Of a DNA stretch of 29,514 bases, positions 16,744 through 25,229 are shown piece by piece. The notes under the pieces were generated by a model. The model did no database searches and had not been told where the DNA came from. It saw only the letters and a list, made by a program, of their open reading frames with translations. Numbering within the stretch: the stretch's first letter is position 1; each line of letters opens with the position of its first letter. The DNA lies in assembly GCA_046262415.1 (NCBI GenBank), contig JBHEMU010000105.1, positions 1-29,514 on the forward strand, in the 5' to 3' direction. Source of the stretch: JACDAS01 sp046262415. Lineage in GTDB: Bacteria > Actinomycetota > Thermoleophilia > Gaiellales > Gaiellaceae. The position numbers were made by a program, and so were the translations under genes.

Positions 16744-17846
16744 GACTCGCCCTGCGTCTCGGCCTGGCGGCGGCGGTCTTCGGCCTCCTCGCTGTCGTGC
16801 CGCAATTCGCGGTCGACACGCACGGCGTCTTCTCGTCGGAGCTGAACAGCCCGGGGACGCTCCAGGTGCTGGCGCTGATGCTCGTCTTCGGCGCGGTCGC
16901 CCTCACCTACGACCTGCTCTTCGGCTTCACCGGCCTGCTCTCGTTTGGCCACGCGCTCTACTTCGCGGTCGGCGTCTACCTGACTGCGATCGCGACGACG
17001 AGGTGGGACTGGGCGCTGTGGCAGGCGCTCCTCTTCACCGCCGTCGTCGCCCTGGTCGTGCCGCTCGTGCTCGGGTCCGTCAGCCTCCGGGTCGGCGGGA
17101 TCGCGTTCGCGATGGTGACGCTCGCCTTCGCCGAGGCCGGCTCGAAGCTCGTCAACCAGAACCCCCGCGGGTGGACGGGGGGCGAGGAGGGGACTGCCGT
17201 CGGGAACCTGCCCGACGCCCTGGTCGGCGTGCTCAACACGAAGCACCTCTACTGGATCGCGCTCGGGTACCTCGTCGTCGTGTTCCTGGTCGTCAACTGG
17301 GTCGTCGACTCCTCGCCGGGGCGCGTCTGGCAGGCGATTCGCGAGAACGAGCAGCGGGTCGAGGTCCTGGGGCTGCAGCCGTTCCGCTTCAAGCTGATGG
17401 TGTTCGTGATCTCCTCGTTCCTGGCGACGGCCGGCGGCGTCGTCTACGCGCTCCTGATCGGCAGCGCCGGCCCGCGCGTGACCACGCCGGCGTTCACGCT
17501 CGCGCTGCTGCTGATGGTCGTGATCGGCGGCACCGGCACGCGCTGGGGCGCGATCCTCGGCGGGGCGCTCTACACGTTTCTGGACTTCCGGCTGGTCGAG
17601 TGGTCCGACCAGGCGTTCATCCGGGAGGCTCCCGCCGTGATCCGTCAGCCGCTCTCCGAGCCGCTGTTCGTGCTCGGCACGCTGTTCATCCTGCTCGTCT
17701 TCTTCCTGCCGGGCGGGATCGCGGGCCTGACGATGCCCGGAGGCCGGCGCCGGGGGCTGCGCCTGCTCGAGCAGAGCGTCCGCACCGAGGGCACGACCGG
17801 GACGGTCGAGGACGAGGCCGACGCGGGTGTCGAGGCGCGCGCGTGA
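16740..17846 (+). CDS. livM: ABC transporter permease, LivM type
   Basis: Partner permease. The family hallmark GFTGLLSFGHALYFAVG lies at about residues 61-77, and the coupling region is AIRENEQRVEVLGLQPFRFK. Roughly ten hydrophobic stretches. TTG 16740 is the start: it overlaps the livH stop (TTGA) and gives MRLALRLGLAAAVFG with a proper first helix; there is no closer ATG or GTG. The C-terminus has a 40-residue polar tail rich in Arg, then Glu/Asp. The stop overlaps the next gene's GTG. Length 368 is at the long end of the family. Confidence 0.93.
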   Translation: MRLALRLGLAAAVFGLLAVVPQFAVDTHGVFSSELNSPGTLQVLALMLVFGAVALTYDLLFGFTGLLSFGHALYFAVGVYLTAIATTRWDWALWQALLFTAVVALVVPLVLGSVSLRVGGIAFAMVTLAFAEAGSKLVNQNPRGWTGGEEGTAVGNLPDALVGVLNTKHLYWIALGYLVVVFLVVNWVVDSSPGRVWQAIRENEQRVEVLGLQPFRFKLMVFVISSFLATAGGVVYALLIGSAGPRVTTPAFTLALLLMVVIGGTGTRWGAILGGALYTFLDFRLVEWSDQAFIREAPAVIRQPLSEPLFVLGTLFILLVFFLPGGIAGLTMPGGRRRGLRLLEQSVRTEGTTGTVEDEADAGVEARA

Positions 17847-18646
17847 GCCTCGGCACCGTCGCTTCGAACGGAGAGGTGCGCCTGGCGTACGACGTGCGGG
17901 GGGCCGGCCCGACGCTGCTGCTCGTGCACGGGCTCGGCTACGCGCGGTGGGGCTGGGAGCCGGTCGTCGACGCTCTCGCCGGTCGCTTCTCCATCGTCTC
18001 GTTCGACAACCGCGGCGTGGGGGAGAGCGACGTGCCGCCGGGCCCGTACACCGCACGGGCGATGGCGGAGGACGCGGTCGCCGTCCTCGACGACGCCGGG
18101 CTCGATCGCGCGCACGTGCTCGGGACGAGCCTCGGCGGCATGGTCGCGCAGGAGGTCGCCCTCGGCTGGCCCGCACGGGTCGATCGCCTCGTGCTCGCCT
18201 GCACCACGCCCGGCGGGCCGGATGCGTACCCGATGCCGCAGCAGACCGTGGTGCTGCTCGCGCGCGCCATGCTGATGCCGCGCGATCGCGCGCTGCGGCT
18301 CCTCGTCGAGAACGCGCTCGCGCCAGGGCCCGGCCGGAGCGAGCTGGTCGAGCGGATCCTCGCCCACCGCCTGCGCTCGCCCCTCGACCTCGGCGGCTGG
18401 CAGGCCCAGGCAGCCGCGGGCGTCACCTTCGACGCACTCGGGCGCCTCGGAGCGATCTCGGCGCCGACGCTCGTCCTCCACGGCACGGCCGACGTCGTCG
18501 TCGACGTACGGAACGCCGGGCTGCTCGCCGAACGCATCCCGCAGGCGCGGGTCGAGCTCTTCCCCGGGGGCGGGCACCTGTTCTTCTGGGAGGATCCGGA
18601 CCGCTTCGTACGGCTCGTCGGCGAGTTCCTCTCGGAGGAGTCGTGA
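17843..18646 (+). CDS. cytoplasmic alpha/beta hydrolase
   Basis: 267 residues from GTG 17843, which overlaps the livM stop. Oxyanion turn HGLG at 29-32, nucleophile Ser96 in GTSLGG, acid Asp217 (HGTAD) and base His245 (GGGHLFF). No signal peptide, so it acts inside the cell. The family covers esterases, lactonases, thioesterases and C-C hydrolases and cannot be narrowed by sequence alone. Its place between the importer and an acyl-CoA synthetase suggests it opens an ester or lactone to a free acid before CoA activation. It is too short for, and lacks the features of, a PHA synthase (PhaC). Confidence 0.88.
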   Translation: MSLGTVASNGEVRLAYDVRGAGPTLLLVHGLGYARWGWEPVVDALAGRFSIVSFDNRGVGESDVPPGPYTARAMAEDAVAVLDDAGLDRAHVLGTSLGGMVAQEVALGWPARVDRLVLACTTPGGPDAYPMPQQTVVLLARAMLMPRDRALRLLVENALAPGPGRSELVERILAHRLRSPLDLGGWQAQAAAGVTFDALGRLGAISAPTLVLHGTADVVVDVRNAGLLAERIPQARVELFPGGGHLFFWEDPDRFVRLVGEFLSEES

Positions 18647-20151
18647 CCGGAGCGCTGACGCTCGGCCGCTGGATCTCGGACCGCGCCCGCACGACGCCGC
18701 GGCGCATCGCGATCGAGCACCGCGGTCGCGAGGTGAGCTACGGCGAGCTCGACGCCGCCTCCGAGCGCCTCGCCGGCGACTGGCTCGAGCGCGGCCTGCG
18801 CCGCGGCGACCGGGTCGCGACGCTGACGGGCAACTCGCCGGAGCACGTCGCCGCCTTCTTCGCGTGCGCCAGAGCGGGGTTCGTGCTCACGCCGCTCAGC
18901 TGGCGCCTCGCCCCCGCCGAGCTCGCCTACCAGCTGGACGACGCCGATCCGGCGCTCTTCCTCGTCGAGGACGACTACGCGGAGCTCGCGGCCGCCGCCG
19001 GCCGCGGCTACGACCGCCTCGAATGGCCACGTCCCGGGGCCAGGCCCCAAGCCACGGCCGGGAGTGGCATGTCCGGAGAGGGGCCCGCCGACCGGGACCC
19101 GCTGCTGCTCGTCTACACCTCCGGCACGACCGGCAAGCCGAAGGGCGCGCTGCTGACCCACGCGAACTGCTTCTGGACGAATCTCGGCTTCGACCTCGCC
19201 ACGGGCGTCGCCGGCGAGGACGTCGTCCTGCAGGTGCTGCCGCAATTCCACTGCGGGGGCTGGAACGTCCAGCCGCTCCTCGCCTGGTGGAAGGGCGCCA
19301 CCGTCGTCCTGGAGCGGGGCTTCGACGCCCCCCGCTGCCTCGAGTTGGTCGAGCGGCGCCGCGTCACGACGATGATGGGCGTCCCCGCCATCTACCTCTT
19401 CCTCGCGCAGGAGCCGGGCTTCGCGTCGGCCGACCTCTCCAGCCTGCGGCGGGCGGTCGTCGGCGGCGCCCCGATGCCCGAAGCGCTGCTCGCCGCCTGG
19501 CAGGAGCGCGGGGTGGCCGTCGTCCAGGGCTACGGGCTGACCGAGGCGGCCCCCAATGTCCTCTGCCTCCCTCCGGAGGACGCCGTCCGCAAGCGGGGCT
19601 TCGCCGGCAAGCCCTACCCCTACGTCGAGGTGGCGCTCCGGGACCCCTCCACCGGCGGGTTGCTCGAAGGGCCCGCCCAGGGCGAGCTCGTCGTCCGCGG
19701 CCCGAACGTCTTCGCGGGGTACTGGCGAGATCCCGAAGCGACGGCGGCGGCGATGGCGGATGGCTGGCTGCTGACCGGGGACGTCGCCGAGCGTGACGCC
19801 GACGGCTGCTACCGGATCCGCAGCCGCCTCAAGGACATGTACATCTCCGGCGGCGAGAACGTGTACCCGGCCGAGGTCGAGGCCGTCCTGCACGACCACA
19901 CGGCCGTGGCGGAGGCCGCCGTCGTCGGCGTGCCCGACGAGCGCTGGGGAGAGGTCGGGATCGCCGCGGTCGTCCTGGCGGCCGACGCCGACGCGACCGC
20001 CGACGACCTGCTCGACCACTGCCGCGCGCGGCTGGCCCGGTTCAAGGTGCCGCGCGAGGTTCGCTTCCTCGACGGGCTGCCCCGCTCGGCGCTCGACAAG
20101 GTGCGAAAGGACGAGTTGCGCTCGCTGCTCGAGCGGGAGCCGGCGCGATGA
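18643..20151 (+). CDS. acyl-CoA synthetase (AMP-binding, class I adenylate-forming)
   Basis: Activates a carboxylic acid to acyl-AMP and then acyl-CoA. Motifs in order: P-loop YTSGTTGKPKG at 158-168, GYGLTE at 296-301, TGD at 378-380, the hinge RSRLKDMYISGGENVYPAE at 393-411, and catalytic Lys486 in LPRSALDKVRK. QFHCGGWNV at 201-209 resembles medium/long-chain fatty acyl and aryl acid synthetases; exact substrate unknown. GTG 18643 overlaps the hydrolase stop. Residues 130-149, just before the P-loop, are an unusual Gly/Pro/Ala stretch encoded by two hairpin-forming repeats (19031-19068), probably a small insertion in a surface linker. Length 502 is normal. Confidence 0.93.
   Translation: MTGALTLGRWISDRARTTPRRIAIEHRGREVSYGELDAASERLAGDWLERGLRRGDRVATLTGNSPEHVAAFFACARAGFVLTPLSWRLAPAELAYQLDDADPALFLVEDDYAELAAAAGRGYDRLEWPRPGARPQATAGSGMSGEGPADRDPLLLVYTSGTTGKPKGALLTHANCFWTNLGFDLATGVAGEDVVLQVLPQFHCGGWNVQPLLAWWKGATVVLERGFDAPRCLELVERRRVTTMMGVPAIYLFLAQEPGFASADLSSLRRAVVGGAPMPEALLAAWQERGVAVVQGYGLTEAAPNVLCLPPEDAVRKRGFAGKPYPYVEVALRDPSTGGLLEGPAQGELVVRGPNVFAGYWRDPEATAAAMADGWLLTGDVAERDADGCYRIRSRLKDMYISGGENVYPAEVEAVLHDHTAVAEAAVVGVPDERWGEVGIAAVVLAADADATADDLLDHCRARLARFKVPREVRFLDGLPRSALDKVRKDELRSLLEREPAR
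19031..19068. repeat. palindromic REP-like element inside the acyl-CoA synthetase gene
   Basis: GGGGCC-A-GGCCCC (19036-19048) is followed at once by GCCAC/GTGGC (19051-19055 and 19064-19068) around an 8-base loop. TCCCGG (19032-19037) can also pair with CCGGGA (19058-19063). The two adjoining palindromes fall in a linker of the protein that is low in complexity, and they keep the frame. This looks like a short REP-type element captured in a coding region; copy number elsewhere cannot be checked here. Confidence 0.45.
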
Positions 20152-20771
20152 CCGAGATCGTCCCGCCCCCGACCGGCGTGGGCGGCCGCGCGCTCCGCAG
20201 CCGCGGCGCCCGGACCCGGGGACGCCTGCTCGAGGCGGCCGAACGCGTCTTCGCGGACCTCGGCTATCACGAGGCGTCGATCGTGAAGATCACGGAGGCG
20301 GCCGGGGTCGCGCAGGGCACGTTCTACCTCTACTTCGCGAGCAAGAAGGAGGTCTTCGACGAGCTGGTCAAGGATCTCAACCGCCGCGTCAGGCGCGCGA
20401 TGCGGGAGGGCTCGGCACAGGGCAGGTCGCGAGTCGAGGCCGAGCTGCTCGGCTTCCGGGCCTACTTCGCCTTCACGGCCGAGCATCCGGCGCTGTACCG
20501 GATCATCCGGCAGGCCGAGTTCGTCTCGCCGGAGATGCTCCACTACCACTACGAACGGCTCTCGACCGGATACGTCGCGGCGCTGAAGGCCGCGTCGGCG
20601 AGCGGGGAGATCGGCCCGCTCGATCCCGAGGTGACCGCCTGGGCGCTGATGGGCATGGGCGAGCTCCTCGGCATGCGCTGGATCCTCTGGGCCGACGGGG
20701 AGGAGATGCCCGCGGCCGTGATCGACGAGGTCGCGCGGATCATCGCCGGCGTCCTGGAGCGGCGCGAGTGA
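20148..20771 (+). CDS. TetR/AcrR family transcriptional regulator
   Basis: 207 residues from ATG 20148, overlapping the synthetase stop (ATGA). The N-terminal HTH is typical: LLEAAERVFADLGYHEASIV, then recognition region AAGVAQGTFYLYFASKKEVF at 51-70. The C-terminal ligand domain is helical, with aromatic residues (YFAFTAEHPALYRIIRQAEF) that suit an acyl or acyl-CoA effector. TetR regulators next to acyl-CoA synthetases usually repress the operon and are relieved by acyl-CoA. Candidate operators here are the palindromes at 12980-13001 and 21985-22002; the link is inference. Confidence 0.93.
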   Translation: MTEIVPPPTGVGGRALRSRGARTRGRLLEAAERVFADLGYHEASIVKITEAAGVAQGTFYLYFASKKEVFDELVKDLNRRVRRAMREGSAQGRSRVEAELLGFRAYFAFTAEHPALYRIIRQAEFVSPEMLHYHYERLSTGYVAALKAASASGEIGPLDPEVTAWALMGMGELLGMRWILWADGEEMPAAVIDEVARIIAGVLERRE

Positions 20772-21766
20772 CGCGCGTCGGGCTGGCCGCGACCGCGTCC
20801 TACCTGCCGCAGCGCTGGCAGACGGCGGCCGAGATCGCCTCGGCGAGCGGCATCCCCGAGCAGGTGCTCGTGCAGAAGTTCGGGCTGCGCGGCAAGCACA
20901 TCGCTGCCGAGGACGAGCACGTGAGCGACCTGGCCGTCGCAGCCGGGGAGCGCCTGCTCGCCGAGCACGGCGTCGACGCGGCCTCGATCGAGGTCGTCAT
21001 GTACTTCGGCTCGACGTGGAAGGACTATCCCGTCTGGCAGGCGGCGCCCTGGATCGCCCACCGGCTCGGGTGCGGGAACGCCTACGCCGTCGAGTACGAC
21101 AACGTCTCGTGCGGGACGCCGGTCGCGCTTCGCCTCGCGAGGGCGCTGCTCGTGGCCGAGCCGGAGACCCGCAACGTCCTGATGGTCGCCGCGTCCCGCG
21201 AGTCCCGCCTGCTCGACTACGCGAACGAGCGCTCGCGCTTCATGTTCAACTTCGGCGACGGCGCCACCGCTGCGCTTCTCGTGAAGGACCATCCTCGCAA
21301 CGAGCTGCTCGGCTCCTACGGTCTCACCGACGGATCGCTCTCGCTCCAGGTCAAGGTTCCCGGCGGGGGGAGCGTCGAGCCGGAGGGCTATCGCTTCCTC
21401 GACGTAGCCGATCCGGCCGCGATGAAGGAGCGGCTGGACGCCGTCAGCCTCGACAACTTCGTGCGCGTGGCCGCGGGCGCGCTGGAGCGCTCGGGCGCGG
21501 GGCTCGAGGACATCTCCTATCTGTGCGGCATCCACATGAAGCACTCGATGCACGACGCCCTGCTGGAGGCGTTGGGAGTGCCGCAGGCGCGGGCCGCCTA
21601 CCTCGACGACACCGGGCACATGAGCGGGGTCGACCCGCTGCTCGCGCTCGACCGCGCCGCGCGGGCGGGCGAGCTGCAGGACGGAGATCTGGTCCTGCTG
21701 CTCGCCGCCGGCACGGGCTACACCTGGGCCGCCAGCGTGGTGCGCTGGGGACCCCAGCGGCGCTGA
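20768..21766 (+). CDS. 3-oxoacyl-ACP synthase III-like condensing enzyme
   Basis: Thiolase-fold condensing enzyme (KAS III/FabH-like) of 332 residues, from GTG 20768 overlapping the TetR stop. Catalytic Cys115 sits in DNVSCGTP and His256 in CGIHMKHS. In FabH the third residue is an Asn in a GNTS motif; here the matching stretch reads DDTGHMSGVDPLLAL (280-294), so the Asn is replaced by the GH context. That pattern marks the non-FabH branches that condense or transfer acyl-CoA units (for example acyl-CoA primed or acetoacetyl-type synthases), but the reaction cannot be fixed. It ends the operon; its stop is one base from the stop of the convergent phasin-like gene. Confidence 0.87.
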   Translation: MTRVGLAATASYLPQRWQTAAEIASASGIPEQVLVQKFGLRGKHIAAEDEHVSDLAVAAGERLLAEHGVDAASIEVVMYFGSTWKDYPVWQAAPWIAHRLGCGNAYAVEYDNVSCGTPVALRLARALLVAEPETRNVLMVAASRESRLLDYANERSRFMFNFGDGATAALLVKDHPRNELLGSYGLTDGSLSLQVKVPGGGSVEPEGYRFLDVADPAAMKERLDAVSLDNFVRVAAGALERSGAGLEDISYLCGIHMKHSMHDALLEALGVPQARAAYLDDTGHMSGVDPLLALDRAARAGELQDGDLVLLLAAGTGYTWAASVVRWGPQRR

Positions 21767-21767
21767 G

Positions 21768-21947
21768 CTACGCCTTGGGAGCGCGCGCGCCGAAGGCGTC
21801 GGCGACGCGGAGGGCGTACTCCTTCTGCAGCTCGAGCAGCTCGAGGCCGAGGTCGTAGCCGGTCTCGATCGAGGTCTTCATCACTGCGAAGGTCTGCTTT
21901 TGCGTCTCGGCCGCGAGGCCGGCGATGTCGTTCTTGGTGGTGGCCAT
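21768..21947 (-). CDS. phasin-like granule-associated small protein
   Basis: 59 residues from ATG 21947 (AAGGAG ahead on the minus strand) to TAG 21768. The sequence is one long amphipathic helix (TQKQTFAVMKTSIETGYDLG... LLELQKEYALRVADAF) without Cys or signal. That is the look of phasins and related small proteins that coat polyhydroxyalkanoate or lipid granules. A longer start at 21989 adds 14 residues but lacks a ribosome-binding site. A perfect operator-like palindrome precedes it and an XRE regulator gene lies upstream on the same strand. Granule coating is inference from shape and context. Confidence 0.72.
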   Translation of the reverse strand: MATTKNDIAGLAAETQKQTFAVMKTSIETGYDLGLELLELQKEYALRVADAFGARAPKA

Positions 21948-21984
21948 GTGAGGCTCCTTCTGGTCGGTTGACGCTGCGTAGTGT

Positions 21985-22002
21985 ACCAAGCAAACGCTTG
22001 GT
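21985..22002. promoter_or_regulatory. perfect palindromic operator in the phasin-like gene promoter
   Basis: ACCAAGC (21985-21991) and GCTTGGT (21996-22002) are perfect 7-base arms around AAAC. On the minus strand it lies between or over the likely promoter boxes of the phasin-like gene: -35 TTGACC (22012-22007) and -10 TTGGTA (21989-21984) or TACACT (21985-21980). CAAG/CTTG palindromes of this build are typical of TetR-family sites at fatty-acid and CoA genes. Possible readers are the TetR at 20148 or the XRE regulator at 22009. Confidence 0.65.
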
Positions 22003-22008
22003 GTGCGG

Positions 22009-22356
22009 TCAACCCGGGCCGGCGAGCCCGCGGTAGACGCGGACGAGCGTCTCCTTCTGCTCGTCCGTCAGCCGCTCGTCGAGGCGGATCGCCTCCTCGA
22101 CGGTCGTGCGGGCACCGTCGTCATCGTCGAGGAGCCCGGCCCGCGCGTAGAGCGACTCGACCGAGACGTGCAGGGCGTCGGCGATACCCTTCAGCACCTG
22201 TGCCGAGGGCTTGTAGACACCGCGCTCGACCTGGCTCAGATAGGCGTTCGAGATCGACGCCATGCCGGCGACCTGACGGAGCGACAGCCGGGCGAGCTCC
22301 CGCTGCATCCGGATGAACTCGCCGACGCCCTTCGCATCGCCCCCACCGGCCGGCAC
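22009..22356 (-). CDS. XRE-family transcriptional regulator
   Basis: 115 residues on the minus strand from GTG 22356. The N-terminal half is a Cro/C1-type HTH: FIRMQRELARLSLRQVAGMA, then ISNAYLSQVERGVYKPSAQVL and ADALHVSVESLYARAG. The short C-terminal part is acidic and then helical (VEEAIRLDERLTDEQKETLV). The next gene on its strand is the phasin-like one, 61 bases away with a promoter and operator between. This small-regulator plus small-helical-protein pair recalls the lipid-droplet protein/regulator pair I remember from Rhodococcus (MLDS/MLDSR), as an analogy only. It is divergent from the SDR gene with 33 bases between starts. Confidence 0.88.
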   Translation of the reverse strand: MPAGGGDAKGVGEFIRMQRELARLSLRQVAGMASISNAYLSQVERGVYKPSAQVLKGIADALHVSVESLYARAGLLDDDDGARTTVEEAIRLDERLTDEQKETLVRVYRGLAGPG

Positions 22357-22367
22357 GAGCCGACCCT

Positions 22368-22378
22368 ACCGAATCGGT
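22368..22378. promoter_or_regulatory. short palindrome between divergent XRE and SDR genes
   Basis: ACCGA-A-TCGGT is a perfect 5-base palindrome in the 33-base gap between the XRE start (22356) and the SDR start (22390). In such a small space any bound regulator would affect both genes; autoregulation by the XRE protein is the obvious guess. Could be chance. Confidence 0.3.
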
Positions 22379-22389
22379 TCCTCGAGCTG

Positions 22390-23094
22390 ATGCCGGCGGC
22401 GCTCGTGACGGGGGGCGCGGGCGGGATCGGCCGGGCGGTCGTCGAGCGGCTCGAGGGCGACGGATGGGACGTGCACTCCGTCGACCTCGCAGACGCCGAC
22501 TTGGCCACGCGGGAGGGAAACCGGTCCGTGGTCGAGGGAGCGCTCGCGCGCTTCGGCCTGCTCGACGCGGTCGTCGCGAACGCCGGCTTCCAGCACGTGG
22601 CGCCGGTCGAGGAGTTTCCCGAGGAGCGCTGGGACGCCCTGCTCGCCGTGCTCCTGACGAGCCCGTTCCTGCTCGCGAAGTACGCGTGGGAGGCGCTGGC
22701 GGCCGGCGGCTCGGGCCGCTTCGTCGCCGTGGCGTCCGCGCACGGCCTCGTCGCCTCGCCGTTCAAGGCCGGCTACGTCGCGGCGAAGCACGGCGTGATC
22801 GGCCTGGTGAAGACGCTGGCCCTCGAGGGTGCGCCGCGAGGGATCGCCGCCGCCGCCGTCTGCCCGGCGTTCGTGCGGACGCCTCTCGTCGAGGCGCAGG
22901 TCGCCGCTCAGGCAAGGGCGCACGGCGTGCCCGACGAGCGGGTGCTGGAGGACGTCATCCTCGCGCCGCACGCCGTCAAGCGACTGCTCGAGCCGGCGGA
23001 GGTGGCGGACGTCGTCGCGCTCATCCTCGGGCCCCGCGGCGATGCCTTCACCGGCGCGGCGGTGACGATGGACCTCGGCTGGACGGCCCGCTGA
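22390..23094 (+). CDS. SDR dehydrogenase, probably 3-hydroxybutyrate dehydrogenase
   Basis: Short-chain dehydrogenase of 234 residues. Cofactor motif TGGAGGIG is at 7-14, NAG at 64-66, and the catalytic set is Ser116, Tyr129 and Lys133. The stretches ASAHGLVASPFKAGYVAAKHG and AFVRTPLVEAQV, and the DLGWTAR end, match what I know of D-3-hydroxybutyrate dehydrogenases, which interconvert 3-hydroxybutyrate and acetoacetate in PHB turnover. ATG 22390 is chosen because the Rossmann strand (AALVTGG) begins right after it; no clear Shine-Dalgarno is visible. It ends 3 bases before the stop of the convergent GntR gene. A different 3-hydroxyacyl substrate is possible. Confidence 0.87.
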   Translation: MPAALVTGGAGGIGRAVVERLEGDGWDVHSVDLADADLATREGNRSVVEGALARFGLLDAVVANAGFQHVAPVEEFPEERWDALLAVLLTSPFLLAKYAWEALAAGGSGRFVAVASAHGLVASPFKAGYVAAKHGVIGLVKTLALEGAPRGIAAAAVCPAFVRTPLVEAQVAAQARAHGVPDERVLEDVILAPHAVKRLLEPAEVADVVALILGPRGDAFTGAAVTMDLGWTAR

Positions 23095-23097
23095 CCC

Positions 23098-23822
23098 TCA
23101 GACGGCCCGGGCGCGGCGGCGCGGCGCCGGGGCGAGCGCCTGGTCGAGGATCGCCTCGAGCAGGCGGCCCGACGCGAGCACGTGCTCGCGGGCGAGCGCG
23201 CGGGCGCCCTGCGGGTTCCGCGCCATGATCGCCAGGCGGATCGCCTCGTGCTGCACGTCGTTTCGCACGTAGAGCTCGTCGAGCTCCGTCCCGGCCGACC
23301 AGATGCCCTGGCTGAGGAAGGTGCGGCGAGCGTCCTTGGCCAGCCGCTCGACGAGCGGGGCGTCCGCGGCCGCGTAGATGACGTCGTGGAACGCGTAGTT
23401 CGCCCGCACCCATTCGCCGACGACGCCGCGGTCCTGCGGGTCGGAGCGACGCCGGTCGATCAGCCGCCGCGTCAGCTTGCTGAACCGCTCGCCGGCAGCT
23501 TCGAGGGCCGCCAGGTCGGCGTCGGTCATCAGCGGCGTCGCCAGCTCGGTGACGAGGCTCTCGAGCTCCGCCCGCACGAGGAACGCCTCGCGCAGCTCCG
23601 CGCGCGAGAGCGTGCGCACGCGGACGCCCCGGTTCGGGGTGAACGAGACCAGCCCCGAGGCGGCGAGTCGCCGGAGCGCCTCGCGGATCGGCGTACGGCT
23701 GACGGCGAAGCGCTCCGAGAGCTGCTCCTGACGCAGGACGGTGCCGGGCGCGAGCTCACCCGAGACGATCTGACCCTCGATCGCGAGGGCGATCTCGTCG
23801 GCCTTCGTCCCGGCCTCAGGGG

Positions 23823-23826
<4 letters not shown>
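23098..23826 (-). CDS. GntR family regulator (FadR/FCD type), apparent CTG start
   Basis: Minus-strand gene of about 242 residues. The winged HTH reads GQIVSGELAPGTVLRQEQLSERFAVSRTPIREALRRL with wing VSFTPNRGVRV. The C-terminal FCD domain (about 85-230) has the helical NYAFHDVIYAAADAP and NDVQHEAIRLAI segments of metal- and ligand-binding FadR-type regulators. No ATG, GTG or TTG exists in this frame near the right point. CTG at 23826-23824 overlaps the aceA stop (CTGA) and gives the usual N-terminal length, with AGGAGG 13 bases before it. Probably co-transcribed with aceA and regulating it, through the GGATCC sites ahead of aceA. Confidence 0.85.
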
Positions 23827-25100
<1,274 letters not shown>

Positions 25101-25125
25101 CAGGAGCTCCTTTTGCCGGGGGATC

Positions 25126-25187
25126 TTGGATCCGAAATATACCGCCTGAGCCGGTTAGGCGCGTCCTACTCCGAGTTTCGGATCCCA
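25126..25187. promoter_or_regulatory. aceA promoter with paired inverted operators
   Basis: Two sites, TTGGATCCGAAA (25126-25137) and TTTCGGATCCCA (25176-25187), are inverted copies; including flanks they share TTTCGGATCC(A/C)AGAT with one mismatch. Centres are 50 bases apart, near five helical turns. Each is also a near-palindrome around GGATCC, as known for GntR/FadR-type operators. On the minus strand a good -10 TATATT (25141-25136) abuts the proximal site, so binding would cover the start of aceA transcription. The -35 is weak. Confidence 0.7.
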
Positions 25188-25217
25188 GATTTGCCGATGA
25201 TCGCAGTGCCAGGTCCG

Positions 25218-25223
25218 TACAAT
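25218..25223 (+). promoter_or_regulatory. -10 box of valS, suggesting a leaderless transcript
   Basis: TACAAT at 25218-25223 is a five-of-six match to the -10 consensus and ends 6 bases before the valS ATG (25230). Transcription would start at or beside the A of the ATG. No Shine-Dalgarno is present ahead of valS, in agreement. The -35 region shows no good match. Confidence 0.55.
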
Positions 25224-25229
25224 CGGCCC

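Noticed and set aside
17843..18646. PHA synthase (PhaC) as identity for the operon hydrolase.
   Set aside because: At 267 residues it is far too short, and the nucleophile is Ser in GTSLGG, not the Cys lipase-like box of PhaC.
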